Shown: positions 21,454 through 34,400, counted from the first letter of the stretch. The stretch is 64,000 nucleotides of DNA from Diplocarpon mali (GCA_024741835.1 JAENRP010000152.1:37130-101129); one strand, 5' to 3'. Notes: generated by a model from the letters alone, not told the origin. Translations and numbers: made by a program.

Positions 21454-21703
21454 TATAGCAAAGGAGGTTCTCTAATAGTAATCTTAATAGTAAACTAGAA
21501 GAGAGGGCACAAAGAAGTATGAGGTGCAAACGACGATGTTAGGTGTCTTAATTCATAAGAGCTCTCTAACTAGGAGCTATTTAAGGTAAGCGGCCTTCTT
21601 AGTAAAGGCGCTAAGTCATATGGCAAGTCATATGACATATCATATGTATAATATGTCATATGACAGATCATATGACAAATATGTGACAGGCATACCTGCA
21701 ACA
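21454..21703 (-). repeat. 5' LTR of copia-C copy 1
   Basis: 250 bp. A 38-bp near-perfect inverted repeat (17 of 19 pairs) built from GTCATATGAC blocks lies at 21627-21664. It ends CCTGCAACA at 21703. Confidence 0.85.
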
Positions 21704-21708
21704 ACTAA

Positions 21709-21826
21709 TTATTAACTTCCTTTAAAAAGCACTTAAGCTATAACTATTAGTAAGAAGTTGAATGAGACTTATAGTAAAAGGCGAGCAATCGGCGAATAAG
21801 AGGTATAATTCCCTATTTAGCTAACC
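21709..21826 (+). mobile_element. copia-B leader, continued
   Basis: It continues the leader broken at 16101 (same sequence as 31017-31137). It ends at 21826, where another copia-B LTR begins. Confidence 0.7.
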
Positions 21827-22493
21827 TATTGAGATGGGTGATATAGCTATCACTCCGATGTATTATCATATGACCCTACTGCTTAGTCAGTAGGATATTA
21901 ATACGTATATAGCTATAGGGAAGAAAGGGGTAACCTTCCTTCCTTAACTCTTATTAATATATCGACTATCGACCTTTAAAAGCCTCCTTTACCTACTGCG
22001 CCGACTTACTTAAGCTTAATAGGTTATAAGCCTTAAATAGACCAATAATAGATTATTAACTTCCCTTAGAAAGCACTTGCGCCGCAACTATTAGTAGGAA
22101 GTTAAACGAGACTTATAGTAAAAGGCGAGCAATCGGCGAATAGAAGGTATAATTCCCTATTTAGCTAACCTATATTATAAGAGGTGTGATTCCTTACTCT
22201 ATAACCCTTTGGTACTGCAAGAGGTATGATTCCTTGCTTTACTATATTTCATAGGAGGTATGATTCTCTGCGTTATAGCCTAAAAACCCTTTTCGATAAG
22301 AGGACTTCCTCCTTATTTAATACTTTTATAATACCCGCTATTTAATCATTTCAACCTTTCGATAGGAGGAGTGCCTTTAACTATTTAACTTATTTGATTT
22401 TAAACGCAATTCTATTCGAAACGGCAATAGCTTCCGATTCCGATCGAAATACTGGACCTAGAGACCTCCAACTCTCTCGAAAGAACTGGCAAC
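21827..22493 (+). mobile_element. copia-B 5' end: LTR, leader and Gag start
   Basis: The 195-bp LTR lies at 21827-22021, then the primer-binding site GGTTATAAGCC, then a leader with four tandem GAGGTATGATTCC-type repeats (22144-22275), then the beginning of Gag. It is cut at 22493 by the LTR of gypsy-G. It sits head-to-tail behind another copia-B LTR and leader, so the first copy is truncated. Confidence 0.75.
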
Positions 22494-22734
22494 TGTGACG
22501 ACTGGGAGTATAACCTCTGCTCGGCACCGGTATATATACGAGTCATATAGCAATGCTAATAGAACGTCTTAGTAATAACTTAGAATCAATAACTATAGAG
22601 CTTAAAAGGAGTGGAAGAGCGAAGTATATATATATAAAGGAAAGCAGGTCACGCGCTAAGGCGTAGCCGAACTAGGTACTAACTGGGGTATAACCTATAT
22701 ATAGTAATAATCTGTTATATCACCCCCCTTTTCG

Positions 22735-25700
22735 AAAAAAGCTCGTCCTTAAGCGTTTAACTATAGGTTTATCATTACCTATTTCATTATAATCATCTAT
22801 ACTATTAGTATAGGCCTATATCTAATCAGGTAGCCTTGCAGGCAGGCCTAGGAGGTCTGGATTTTCTAAATGAAATTCGCAAAGCTTAAATAGCGTATAT
22901 ATGAAATTAGAAGCTAGGTACTATTTTAAATCAATATCGCGGCTAACCTATAAGGCGCGGTATATAAGCGTACCAGCTTGCTTTTATATAGTAAGCAGGC
23001 TCTTTACTTTATATTCTTATTTTCTTATAATATTGATAGTAGGAAGGGGTTTAGTCACTTAACTATCTAAAGGAATACTAGGGTCCCTTCGGAGGCGACT
23101 TAGGTAGAAGATATTATATACCTTTATAAAGTTAAGTAGCTTCAATTAATATAAATTAAATACTTTCTCTACTATCTCAAATAGGCCAGCTCTAGGGTAG
23201 TTAAGCTTTTTAAAAGGCCTATCTATAAGGTAGGGACGTATATTTAAGTATACTTAATCGCCGACTTCGAAAGTAGTAAGGCGGCAAGAGGTATTAGTAG
23301 CGTTTCGCATGCGTTCCTAGGCCTTAAGGATATAAGATTTAGCAAGGGTCTAAGCTCTATAATATCTTGCGGAGTACTTAAGGGCGTCTTATCGATTAAG
23401 TTTCTAAGAAGGGGACTCCGAATTAGGTATATTAAGCTTCTAGTCCTAATTAATACGCAAAGCGTACTTATATACTACCTCGAATGGCGATAAGCTATTA
23501 AGGGAGTTATAGGAGAGAGTTAGCTAGGCGAAATCTATTATAGGTAAGAATTCGCTCTAATCGTCTTAATAGTAGCTAATAAAAGGGTAGAAGCGTTGCG
23601 TAAGGTACTAATTATAGTTTTCAGTTTAGCTATCGGTTTAAAGGTAGTAGGCTAAGCCGAGGGTCAGTTTTATACTTAAAACAGAGGTAAAAGCTTTCTA
23701 AAAGCTAGAAATGAATTAAAGGCCCTAGTCTAAGGTGATTATTAAAGGGGGACTAAAGTAGTAATATATATAGTATATATAGAGTTAGGCTAGCTAGCGT
23801 AAATCGGTGGCCTTTTAGCAAGGAATCGATATCGCCTGCTTACTAAATCGGTCGATAATTATAAGAACGTTATTATAACTATATTTATCTTTATTAAAAC
23901 TTATAAAATTTATAGTTATATACTCCTAAGGTCGGCTTAGTACTAGAAGGGGTTAGTGTAACGACACAGAACCGCCGAAGTGCGAGATCAAGTATAGGAG
24001 CAAGAAGTGGTGCAAAAGGCGTATTCTATAGGTCTAATACGAAGGAAACGAAGAAGTTAGGGAGCCCTCCTTAGGGGAGAGCCCTTCTTCCTTATATACA
24101 TAAGCAGCTCAAGGCTCTTTGTCCATTTACGTGATATTATGCAAGAATATCCTTTTGCACCTTCAGGGTCGATTCGAAAAAACCCTACATCGAATCGAGA
24201 TTGCGAAACCTTAAAACGCCGTACTCCCAGGTAATTGCACTAAGTGGAAGTGCAGCCATTACAGTTAGAGTAGACTAGGTTTCTTATTATAAGGGACTTT
24301 GCTTCGTCTGTAAGTATAGCAGTTTTTATAATACTATATAATGTACCGGCGTAGGTTCGGCTAATAATACTATAAGGAAAGGAGCTGGTAGGTTTTGCGT
24401 GCGCTAAGGTGCGCAGTAGCAATTTGATTATAGACCTCTTATATAAGTAGCATATAGAGGTGATCTATATCTAGTACTACTAGCTTACTTTAGTAAAGAA
24501 GCAAATCTCCTTCTATTGTCCAAGGACTAGCCTTAGTTGGTGCTATACTAGCTATATTACAAAGGGCTGCCTAACGATAAACCTAATAAGGCTTATATTA
24601 TCGATTAGCGGCTAGTATTTAATCGATAATGCGAAAAGCAAAGGAGAAGGTCGAGATTTCTTCGATTAAGACTAGGTTCTTAGCTATAGTCTGTTTATAA
24701 AGCTCTTTAAAGATAATACAAGGGTTAATCTAATCCTGGCGTAATAACGTTATAAGTCGGTTATTATATTTTATTATATTTTAATCTTCTAATTTGTTAA
24801 TATAGCAAGTTAGGGCGTTGGCAAGGGGATTTTGCAAGCTAGGGTAGTAGGTAATTATAAAGTTATATTTAAAGAGAAGCTCGGCCCAGCGGGCCTATTG
24901 AGAACTAAGGTTTTTCATAGTTATAAAGTACTTAAGCGCTTTATAGTCCGTATATACTATGATTTAGTAGGGAGCTCTAGTAAGCTTAGCTTTAAAATAG
25001 CCAAAAGATCGAATAATAGCTAGCATTTCCTTATTGTATATAGTATAGTTAAGTTCTGCTAGTACTATGGTTTTACTATAGTAGGCAACCGGGAGCTATT
25101 CGGACCTATATCGCTGCGATAATACAAAGGCAACTATACTATCGGAGGCATTAGTTTCTAGCAAATAAGGGAGATCTTACCTATAATGCTAAAGGATTAG
25201 TGTATACATTAAAGCTTCTCGCAGCTATAGGAAGCTCTGCTCGCATTCGGGGGTAAACCAGAAGGGAATATTATTCTTAATAAGGTATACTAAGGGGGCA
25301 GTAATAAGACTATAATCTCGAATGAAACGTTGATAAAAATTATAAAAACCAAGAAATAATTAAATACCCTTGATAGTAGAGGAGTAGGTCCAATTCTCTA
25401 CTACTACTACTTTATCAGGGTCAACCTAAACGCCTTTGGTAGTAATTATAAAGCCAAGGTACTTAGTCTTTATAATATTAAATTCGCACTTCTTTAAGTC
25501 GGCTTAAAGTCCTATATCTGACAATTGCTAAAGTACTTATAATATATGCGATTTATACCTAAGTCAGTTAATAGAGTAGATTAGGATATTGTTTAAGTAG
25601 GCTATATAAAAATCATTAAGGTAATCGAAAAGAATATTATTCATATACCTTTAATAGGTAGCAGGGCTATTAGTAAAGCTAAAAGAGAGCACCTTACACT

Positions 25701-25842
25701 TATACGCGCTATACCGAGTTCTAAAGGTTATAAGCTCTTTAGAATCAGGGTGTATTCGGATCCGGTAGAAGGCCTGCTGTATATTAAGCTTTATAAAAAT
25801 CTAGGTACCAGCTAATTAAGCTAGGGTCTTATTGATTAAGGG
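22735..25842 (-). pseudogene. gypsy-G Pol pseudogene, RT to integrase
   Basis: Read on the minus strand from 25842 downward. RT comes first (FRTRYSAYKCKVL, a YLNNILIYS catalytic box near 25572-25600 where YLDD is expected, GLQADLKKCEF-like), then RNase H (about 25290-24850, KALKYFITMKNL). Integrase begins about 24650, is interrupted by the solo LTR at 23957-24263 and continues to about 23100. This is the Ty3/gypsy order. Stops and Asp-to-Asn changes in the catalytic box show that it is dead. Confidence 0.7.
23957..24263 (-). mobile_element. gypsy-F solo LTR (intact, 307 bp)
   Basis: On the plus strand it runs TGTAACGACAC to CCATTACA, flanked by an exact target duplication GTTAG (23952-23956 and 24264-24268). 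It is little mutated compared with its gypsy-G surroundings, so it is young, and it is the reference copy for the other two gypsy-F LTRs. Confidence 0.9.
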
Positions 25843-26037
25843 TATTGAGCTTAAGTGAGTCGGCGCAGTAGGTAAAGGAGGCTTCTAGAGGTCGATAATC
25901 GATATATTAATAAGAGTTAGGGAAGGAAGGTTACCCCTTTCTTCCCTATAGCTATATATATATTAATATCTTATTGATTAAGCAGTAGGGTTATATGATA
26001 ATATATTAGAGTAATAGCTATATTATTTATCTTAATA

Positions 26038-26570
26038 CCCTTACTTAGACCTTACTCTGATTAACCTGCAATTGGGAAAATAATAACTATCCTTTTGTGC
26101 TAATCCAACTCCTAGGTATCTTTTTAAATTAAAAATAATTAATTAATAGCAACCTCTATTAAAATCACTAACCTTACTTATAAGGTAGGACTAAGAGTCA
26201 AATTTCTTAAAAGCGTTCTTTTATAAGACTATATGACTTAACTTGCAGTCTAGGCCTAGGAGTTGATTTAAAAACTTTCCTTTATAAGACTATATAACCT
26301 AACTCGCAGGGCAGGCCTAGGAGTCGTCCTTAAGCTTGCTAAGCCCCTATTATCTTTTGCAACCTTAGTATATTTTTAAACGCTTTGAACTTTGTAACTA
26401 TCTTTAATAGCTTTGTAAATCCATCTGCTACTATTCGATTAGTTAGGATATAGGTGATCAATAACTTGTTCTTTATAATAAGGTCGCAGATAAAGTAGTA
26501 GGTAATATCGATATATTTCGATCGCTTATATAAGTGTAGATTCTTTATAAGTATAATCGCCCTTATATTA
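26038..26570 (-). pseudogene. copia-B reverse copy: RNase H end and tail
   Basis: The minus strand gives the C-terminal RNase H (HLYKRSKYIDITYYFICDLI and IVADGFTKLLK), open from 26578 to 26339. It is followed by palindrome units (about 26231-26330) and the AT-rich tail up to the LTR. The homologous end in the forward copy is 36250-36780. Confidence 0.7.
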
Positions 26571-26620
26571 TGTAGCAATTAGGTTCTCTAATAGTGAACT
26601 TGATAGTAAACTAGAAGAGG

Positions 26621-26881
26621 TGTTACGGCCTTATCACGTGCGCGGTTGTGCACGGTTACATCACGTGTCTATCACGTATCGAAGTCAGGTGCACGCTAAG
26701 GTAGCGAGGTGGCTGGATCACGTGCGCGCTAGTGAAGCACTTGTACTTATTCTAAAGGAGCTTTATTAGAGACTCTCTCTTCTTCTTTATCTTTTCTTTT
26801 TTATTATATAGCATACCTCTTAAGGTAATATAGTTAGCATTCGATTCTCGCCTACTATACGCTCCAGAGCTAGTTGTAATA
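26621..26881 (+). repeat. 5' LTR of gypsy-E copy 2
   Basis: 261 bp. It begins TGTTACGGCCTTATCACGTG (un-RIPed) and ends TTGTAATA. It carries three CACGTG cores and a CACGTA variant, and is slightly longer than the copy 1 LTR owing to an extra TCACGTGTC segment. Confidence 0.85.
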
Positions 26882-27884
26882 TAAGAAAAGATCTACTTAA
26901 CCTCTGCTAAGAAGCTTAATATCTACCCCCTTTAGAATCGTCACTTCGAACTGCCTTAAGCAATTTGATCTCTTGATCTCGATACTTCTACTACAAACTG
27001 CCCTAAGCAACTTATATATAGCGCTTAGATCTTACTAATCTAGTTTTTTAGAGAAAGCTAAGCAATAACCTTTGAATACAAGATTAGCTTGTTTTTTTAA
27101 TTAACCTACTCTATTTTGCAAATGGAAATTCACCTTTAATTTCAATTTAAAAAAAAAAGTTATTTACTATACCTTCGCTTCGCTAGCGTAGGCTGCTGCT
27201 TAAAGTAGTATAATAACTTCTCTCTTCTTAACTCTCTCCCTCTCTTATAAATACTTTATACTACTCTTTTTTATCGACCTTATACTCATTGATAATATAC
27301 TTATTAATAACTCTCCTTATACTCTTCGATACTCCCCCTCTTTTGCAAAAGCCTTAAATATAACTCGACTCCTTGAAGACCCCTCCTTGCGAATAAATCG
27401 TCGACCTTCTCTATACTTCCTATCGACCTATACTTGTCGACAACTCCTTATACTCTTCGAAGCCCTTTACTCCTTCCTTCGAAACACTTAGGTATAAAAC
27501 TGGGGGACCTATACTTATATATATATATAGAGACTTGGTTAGCCTTAGTGGGTTATACTATATTATAGAGACTAGGTCAACTTTAGTAAAGTGATAAGCT
27601 TTGGATCCTTGGACCCTACTTCCTTAGATTTGTACTATACCCTTAGATAACCTTATTGCAACTCTTAATTAGTAAAGAGACGTGATCCTAAAGTAAAACC
27701 TTCTTTCTTAAGATCTATAAACCTACGATACCTTAATATATACTCTATTAGAAGGCTTTAAGAATATATATAGCTCTGCCTATACTAATCTTCTCCCTTT
27801 TGAATAGGTCACTATTTAGCATTAGGTCCCTTTAGACTAAACTAAATAATATAAAGAGAGTTAGTACTTATAACCTTTAATCTT

Positions 27885-29170
27885 ATGCCACTTAAGAGAA
27901 GTGAAAGGTTAACCGTACCTCTACTATTAGGCCTTACTACTACTAGTTCTACGGGCCTTACTGCCAACCCTGGTCCTAGAGATATTCCCCCTCCTAAGTC
28001 TACTTAAGAAGAAACCTCCTTTAGCACCGATTTTACTCCTAGGCCTAGACCGCAAGTGGATTCTTAAAATACTCCCTTTCTATTGATTAAAGTTAAGGAA
28101 GAACCGACGTCTACCCTTACTATATTAGCCCCTCTTTTCTTAGCTGCTTAATAGGCCAAAATCGCGAACCTTATTAGCGCTGCTATAGCCGCCGCTTTCT
28201 AAAATAATACTACCGCCCCTTCTTCCTTAAGTGCTAGCCCTTAGAATACTCAGTCCCTTACCGCCGACTTACTGCCTCCTTTAGACTACTACCTTTTAAT
28301 TATCAGACCTTTAGTCCTAGCTATCGACTCCTATCAAATTAAGTACCTTTAAACCTATTTTAGCAACTACTAGGGCGAAATTACCTATAACGCTTAAAAG
28401 ATAGCTATAAAGGTATTCATTTAAAAGTACTTAAGCAACTTCACTTTAAAAGAGGATTAGATTACTACTTACTTTAAGTATATAATAAGTAAAGCTTAAA
28501 ACTTAATCTTATAATATATAGATTCTGTTTTTACTAATAAATATATATATGCTACTAATATCCTTAAGGTCTTAAATTAAAGGTTCTTTAACTATAACTA
28601 CATTTAGTCTATTAAGCTTAAATATAATAAGCTAACTATAGGTTTAATATTATATAATAAGTTCCGATTTAAGTTCATTACCCTTGCTATAGTTAGCAAG
28701 ATCGATTAATCTTATTAGTTTAATAACGTTTGTAAAAAGGTCTCCTTAGCCTTAAAAAACGACCTTTAAGTAAAGAAGTATAAAATAAATAATAATTATA
28801 CTACTTTAGATGAGTTCTTAGCTATTGCGGACCGCAAGGCCTATAATATTAAGTAAGAAGAAGCTTATAACATTTGATAAGTTGCCCTTACTATCGCGTT
28901 CTCTCCTCTAAAGGACCGCGTCCCTAGCATATTAAAAAGGGAGTTATAAAGACCTATAGCTATAGCTACTTCCTTAGCTCCTTATACTTATTCCCCCTCG
29001 CCGGCGGCCTATTAAGAAGGGTCTGCTAGCCTAAAGCCGTCGTCTAGTCTCTATTATAACTGTAGAGCCCTTAGTTACTATATAATAGACTGCCTTAAGC
29101 TAAAGAAGCAGGGCGAGTTTATAGTAGCTAAAGTTAAGATGGAAAACGACCTACTATTAGGAAACTGCTA
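27885..29170 (+). pseudogene. gypsy-E copy 2 Gag pseudogene
   Basis: ATG at 27885 opens MPLKRSERLTVP, which corresponds to the lost start of copy 1. A palindrome unit lies at 28035-28057. The zinc knuckle near 29057-29098 keeps one more Cys than copy 1 (Y-Y-N-C-R-A-L-S-Y-Y-I-I-D-C). Stops appear from residue 40 onward. Confidence 0.65.
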
Positions 29171-29289
29171 AGCTATAGCAAAGACTCCTACTATAGTATA
29201 AGTTATAATTTATAAAAAGACTTAGATTTTAATTCCTGCTTATTAATAGGCGGCTGCTAATTCTTAGTTCTTATAAAACTAGCTTAAAA

Positions 29290-30791
29290 TGGATCATTTA
29301 TTAAAATAGTTACTTATATTAATAGTAGAGCTAATATTTTCGGTATTATTAAGATATCTTTAATATACTAGCTCTTTTAAAGACTTAGGGTGAAGTTTAT
29401 TAAACTGCCTAAACCGATTACCCCTATTGGTTATAATAGCCTTAAGGGAGAAACCATTCGATTCGCCGTTTTACTTACCCTTATAATTAATAGGCGATAA
29501 ATAAACTTCCTTTTCTTAATCATAAGCTTAAGAGTAACTAACGTTTTAATCGATAGGAAGTTCCTAAAGCACTATAACCTTAAATAATCCTATAGAAAAG
29601 GGAAAAATAGTATATCTTAGCTTAAGGATATGCCTATTATCCTCTACTTTAATCGACGCATATTAATTGATCTCTCGCAGCTAATAAAACCCTTAATAGC
29701 TTAATAAGATATCGTTTGTTAAGCAGCTATAATAGATGCTAAGGATAAAGACCTAAGAATAGCCTAAGCCTAGCTCTTAGTACTAGCAAGCAATAACGCC
29801 TCAAATCCTACTCCTAGTCTTAGCTTGCAAGTAAAATCTGCGAACTCGAATCCTACTCCTAGTCCCGGCCTACGAGTGAAATCGGCGAACTCGAATCTCA
29901 CTCTCGGTCCTAGCCTGCAAGTGGCCTCTTATAAACCTAAAGATAGCAATTTCTTTAGAAACTTAAAAAGAGATCTGAACTATATAAAGAAGGCCTTGCT
30001 AAGAGTATTAATCCCTTTGCTCCCTCTCTTAATAAAGAGAAACGCTCCTTTAAAGATAGCTTGCTAGATTAGCCTAATCTTAGCCTTAGCAATCGGCGCC
30101 CTTTATTACCGCTTTATAACTAAGGTAAGGCGAGCTATATAAACTTAGGAACTAGCGCTTAAAGAGTTTATATTCGTAAGCTTAGTTTACAATCTAAACC
30201 GAGAGATCAATTGCTAAGAATTAGCTAAGTAAGCTGAAATTAGCTCCCTTGGCCTTAGTTCGGCGCTATAAGCTAAGTATAAGAGCAATAACAAGCTAAT
30301 AGACTAAAAGCTCCTGCCTTAGTACGCTAAGTTTAAGAATATCTTTAGTCGCTAGGCCTTTGATCAGCTATTAAAACCTAAGCTAAGGGTAGATTATAAA
30401 ATCGAGCTAATAGGCGAGAACAATTTAATAATCGAGCCCCTCTACCGCCTTATTAATAAATAGCTTTTAAAGGTCAAGAGCTATATTCTTAAGAACCTAT
30501 ATAAAGGATTTATTAAAGCTTTAAGTTCCCCTTAGGCAGCCCTAATCCTCTTTATTAGAAAAGCTAATAGCTCCCTACGTCTATACGTTAATTACCGGAA
30601 ACTAAATGCTCTGATAAAGAAAGACCCCTACCCGATTCCCCTTATCAATAAGATAATAGTATATATATTAAAAGCTTGTGTTTTTATAAAAATCGATATA
30701 TAATAAGCCTTTTATTATATCTGCATATTAGCTGATACTAAAGACCTAACTACCTTTCGTATGCATTATAGGACTTATAAATATAAGGTTT
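29290..30791 (+). pseudogene. gypsy-E copy 2 Pol, left part (protease to early RT)
   Basis: The protease region is followed by three palindrome modules (29810-29922) and the beginning of RT (LRLYVNYRKLNAL-like near 30580). It ends at 30791 inside the sequence encoding KYKVL, where copia-B has inserted with a GGTTT duplication. A stretch at 29825-30067 is still open and contains the module peptides. Confidence 0.7.
29810..29922 (+). repeat. Three 45-bp palindrome modules, gypsy-E copy 2
   Basis: Units at 29810-29832, 29855-29877 and 29900-29922 with exact 45-bp spacing. They read NSNPTPSPGLRVKSA and NSNLTLGPSLQVAS in an open frame, which shows the modules are in frame and translated. Confidence 0.85.
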
Positions 30792-31107
30792 TGTTGAGAT
30801 GGGTGATACAGCCATCACTCTGATGTATTGTCATATGACCCTACTGCTTAGTCAGTAGGATATTGATACATATATAGCTATAAGGAAAAAAGGGGTAACC
30901 TTCCTTCCTTAACTCTTACTAATATATCGACCATCGACCTTTAGAAGTTTCTTATACTTACTGCGCTGACTTATTTAAGCTTAATAGGTTATAAGCCTTA
31001 GATAGACTAATAATAGATTATTAACTTCCCTTAGAAAGCACTTGCGCTGCAACTATTAATAGGAAGTTGAATGAGACTTATAGTAAAAGGCAAGCAATCG
31101 GCAAATA

Positions 31108-31240
31108 GGAGGTATAATTCCTTATTTAGCCAACCTATATTGTAAGAGGTATGATTCCTTACTCTATAACCCCTTTAGTATTATAAGAGGTATGATTCCT
31201 TGCTTTACTATATTTTATAAGAGGTATGATTCCCTATATT
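31108..31240 (+). repeat. Leader tandem repeats of copia-B
   Basis: Four units of GAGGTATGATTCC type at about 31108, 31145, 31184 and 31221, period 34-40 bp. They are also at 22144-22275 and, reversed, at about 50540-50690. They lie upstream of Gag. Confidence 0.65.
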
Positions 31241-31439
31241 ATAGCTTAAAAACCCTTTTCGATAAGAGGACTTCTTCCCTATTTAATACTTCTATAATAC
31301 CTGCTATTTAATTATTTCAACTTTTTAATAGGAGGAGTGCCCTTAACTATTTAATTTATTTGATTTTAAACGCAATTCTATTTGAAACAGCAATAGCATC
31401 CGATTCCGATCGAAACATTAAGCCTAAAGACCTCCAACT

Positions 31440-34400
31440 CTCTTAGAAGAACTAGTAATAATACTTCGATAATTTAGAGCTTTACTTCAAGAGTAAAGGC
31501 ATTAAAATGGCAATTTAAAAGACACTTATTAAATACGTAAGAATAGCCCCTTATACTCCTTCTACTGATTTGTCTACTTTTACTTTAATAGCTAATACAA
31601 TTGCTAAGGATTTGCTAGATATATTAAATAAGCTTAGCTTAAGAGCTTTAGTAGATAATAACTAAGAATCCTAAAGGTAGATTTTAAATGTGGAAAAGGA
31701 AAAGGAGTATAGGCTAGCCTTAGCTAAATGCAAGCTTAAGATTAATAGAGGTTTAAGCGATAAAGATCGAGATTTTATTCGAGTTTATAATAATACAAAG
31801 ATAAGATAGGATACGTTAAAGGTAAAATACTTTTAAACAACTGCCCTTAATACCTAGCATCTGCTATAGTAGATTATTTCATTTTAATATAAAAAAGATA
31901 AAGATAGTAAGGATATAGATATAAATATAGACTCTGCTTAGTCTATATTATATAAAGCGAGGAGGAGAGTAAGAGCTGCAGATCCTAGGATAGCTATGAT
32001 TTTTAAGGAAACTTAGCTTTTTAATTTCCTACTTAATGGCCTCCCTTTTAAGTTCGCTATTGCGAAATAATCTCTTTTCGTTTAACTTAACCTTAAGATC
32101 TATAAGAAGATCGACCTCCTTTAAACTATTAAGCAAGACCTTAAAGGACGCTCTAAGTCGGCAAATGCCGCATTATAAGGTAACGATAAGCCTAAGAAGA
32201 GGAAGGAGCGTAGGATAAGCCCTTAAGCTTATCGGGGATGCTACTTCTATAATAGTGCTTATAATATTACTAATTGTAAAGTTAGAAGGCAATTAATTGA
32301 TATAGTCGCTAGCTTTAATATTAAGAAGTAATTAAAGCAGAAGTTAAGAAGCAAACTGCCCTTATCCTATTAAAGGCCGCAACTACTAAGGAAAGGCAAA
32401 GGAAAAGGCTATTTAGCTAGAACTTTAGTAGATACTTTTAATAATAATAGTAGGTTATCTAAACCTAAATCCACTTCTAATAATTTAGATAATAATTATA
32501 ATAAAGATACTTATATCTTAAAAGCCGATCTTTATAAGATCCTTGAATCCGATTAGTATAGTAATACTAATTATATAGTATATATAATTGATAAACCCTA
32601 CCTATTTAAAGGCCTGCTTATTAAAATAAAAAGGCGCTCTATTAAGGTTAGTAGTAGAAGGTTATATATAGACTTAATAAGTATAGTAAAGATGAATATT
32701 ACTAGCGTTTCTTTCCTTTTATAAAATGTTCTCCTTATGCTTAGCTTAGGTATTAATCTCTTATCTAGCTGCAAGATCTATATAGAGTTGAATTGTATAA
32801 GAGTTTTTAATAATCAATTTATATAGTTTATAAATAACAATTATAAAGTAATCTTTAAGGCTAAAATTAAAGATAGACTTTATATTATCTTAAAGGTAAT
32901 ATTATAGAAATTGACTCTTAGGCTAGACCTATAAGTGAATTCCTTTAAGGAAAGTGCACTCTTTGCCTTAATACAATTAAGTAAGGATAAGGAGAATAGA
33001 TAGACTCTTAAGCTAGGATTATAAGTAAAATTTGCGAAAATGACTCTTGAGCTAGGACTATAGGTAGATTGCAAAGTGTCCTTAAAGATGACTTTTAAGC
33101 TAGGATTATAAGTGAATTTAGTAGAAATAACTCTTAGGCTAGGACTGTGAGTGGATTTTGCAAATTCGCTAATAATAACTCTTAGGCTAGGATCGCAAGT
33201 GAAATTCGTAGAAATGACTCCTAGGCTAGGACTGCAAGTGAAATTTGCGAATTTGTTAAAAACAACTCTTAAGCTAGGACTATAAGTAGATCTTGCTATT
33301 TCTAAGAAATCGACTCCTAAGCTAGGACTGCGAGTAGATCTTGCGATTTTATTAAAAACGACTCTTAAGCTAGGCTTGCAACTAGAAAACGGAAAAACCT
33401 TAAACTGCTATTACTAGTCCTTTCTAGCTGCTGATAATAAAGTATCGACTGATAATAGGCTACTAAAGCTATTAGAAGCTAAAAGCCTATTAAAGTATTA
33501 GCTAATGTATAGAAGATTCGCGCATTTAAGGCTAGAGAAATTAAAGGGCCTATATAAGGTCTTAACCTTAAAATAGAAGATCTAAGTACTAAAGGATCGC
33601 TTAGTATGCCGAATTTGCAAGCTAATAAAACTTCGAAATTAGACGCAAATTAAGCTTAGTTTATAAAAAGATTTAATACTAGCGCTAATATCTATTAATA
33701 CTGCTAGACTATTTACGACCTTAATTAAAGGAAATAATTAGTTTTCTTAAATAGTAGATAACTCTACTTAGCAGATATAGACTATTTGCGCTAAGATTAA
33801 ATCTAAGCTTATAGAAAAGCTAGAAATTTAGAAAGTGATAGAGGAACGCTAGACCTAATTAAAGCTAATAGCTATTAGGTTTAATAATGCATTAGAGATT
33901 AGGGTAAAGCTTAATAAATAGGCAAAATAAGGAGTTTGTTATAAACTAACTATAATATACAAAGGTTCCTACTAGAATAGTATTACTAAGTGAAGCATTT
34001 AGCAAGTAGAGACTAACTGTCGCGCTCTATTGCAAGATGCTGACCTACTATTGGAATTCTAGGACCTTGCGATTAAAGTAGACGTATACTTATAAAATAA
34101 AATAGGTAGTAGACTAATAGTTAATAGCACTTAAATATCGCTATATAAGGCATATTTTAAATAGAAACTAAGCTTAGACTATATCTGCATCTTTAAAAGC
34201 GTCTGCTACTCCTATATTAGCCCAAAGTCCTAGCCTATAGGTATAAAGAGTAAGAAGCTAATAGACTAAGGTAGAGAGTATATATTTATTAGGTATATTA
34301 AATAGATAATAAAGCAATAGATAGTATATGCGCTAGATTTAAGGCGAGTAATTATATCCTTAGTAGTTAAGTTTGACGAATCTTGAAATAGGAGAGAGCT

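Larger units (their letters stand above)
16102..21703 (-). mobile_element. copia-C copy 1: complete Ty1/copia element
   Basis: 5602 bp, reverse orientation. It has 250-bp LTRs at 16102-16351 and 21454-21703 and an exact target duplication ACTAA (16097-16101 and 21704-21708). The un-RIPed primer-binding site (GGGCTCATAACC on the plus strand, 21442-21453) touches the inner edge of the right LTR. It is inserted in the leader of a copia-B element. Confidence 0.9.
22494..25842 (-). mobile_element. gypsy-G 3' portion (Ty3/gypsy, minus strand)
   Basis: The 229-bp LTR is at 22494-22722 (plus strand TGTGACGACTGGG ... GTTATATCA). The complement of a polypurine tract (CCCCCCTTTT) follows, then Pol in reverse. 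It is broken at 25842 by copia-B (TSD AAGGG) and resumes at 51003. It contains a gypsy-F solo LTR. The far LTR is missing. Confidence 0.75.
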
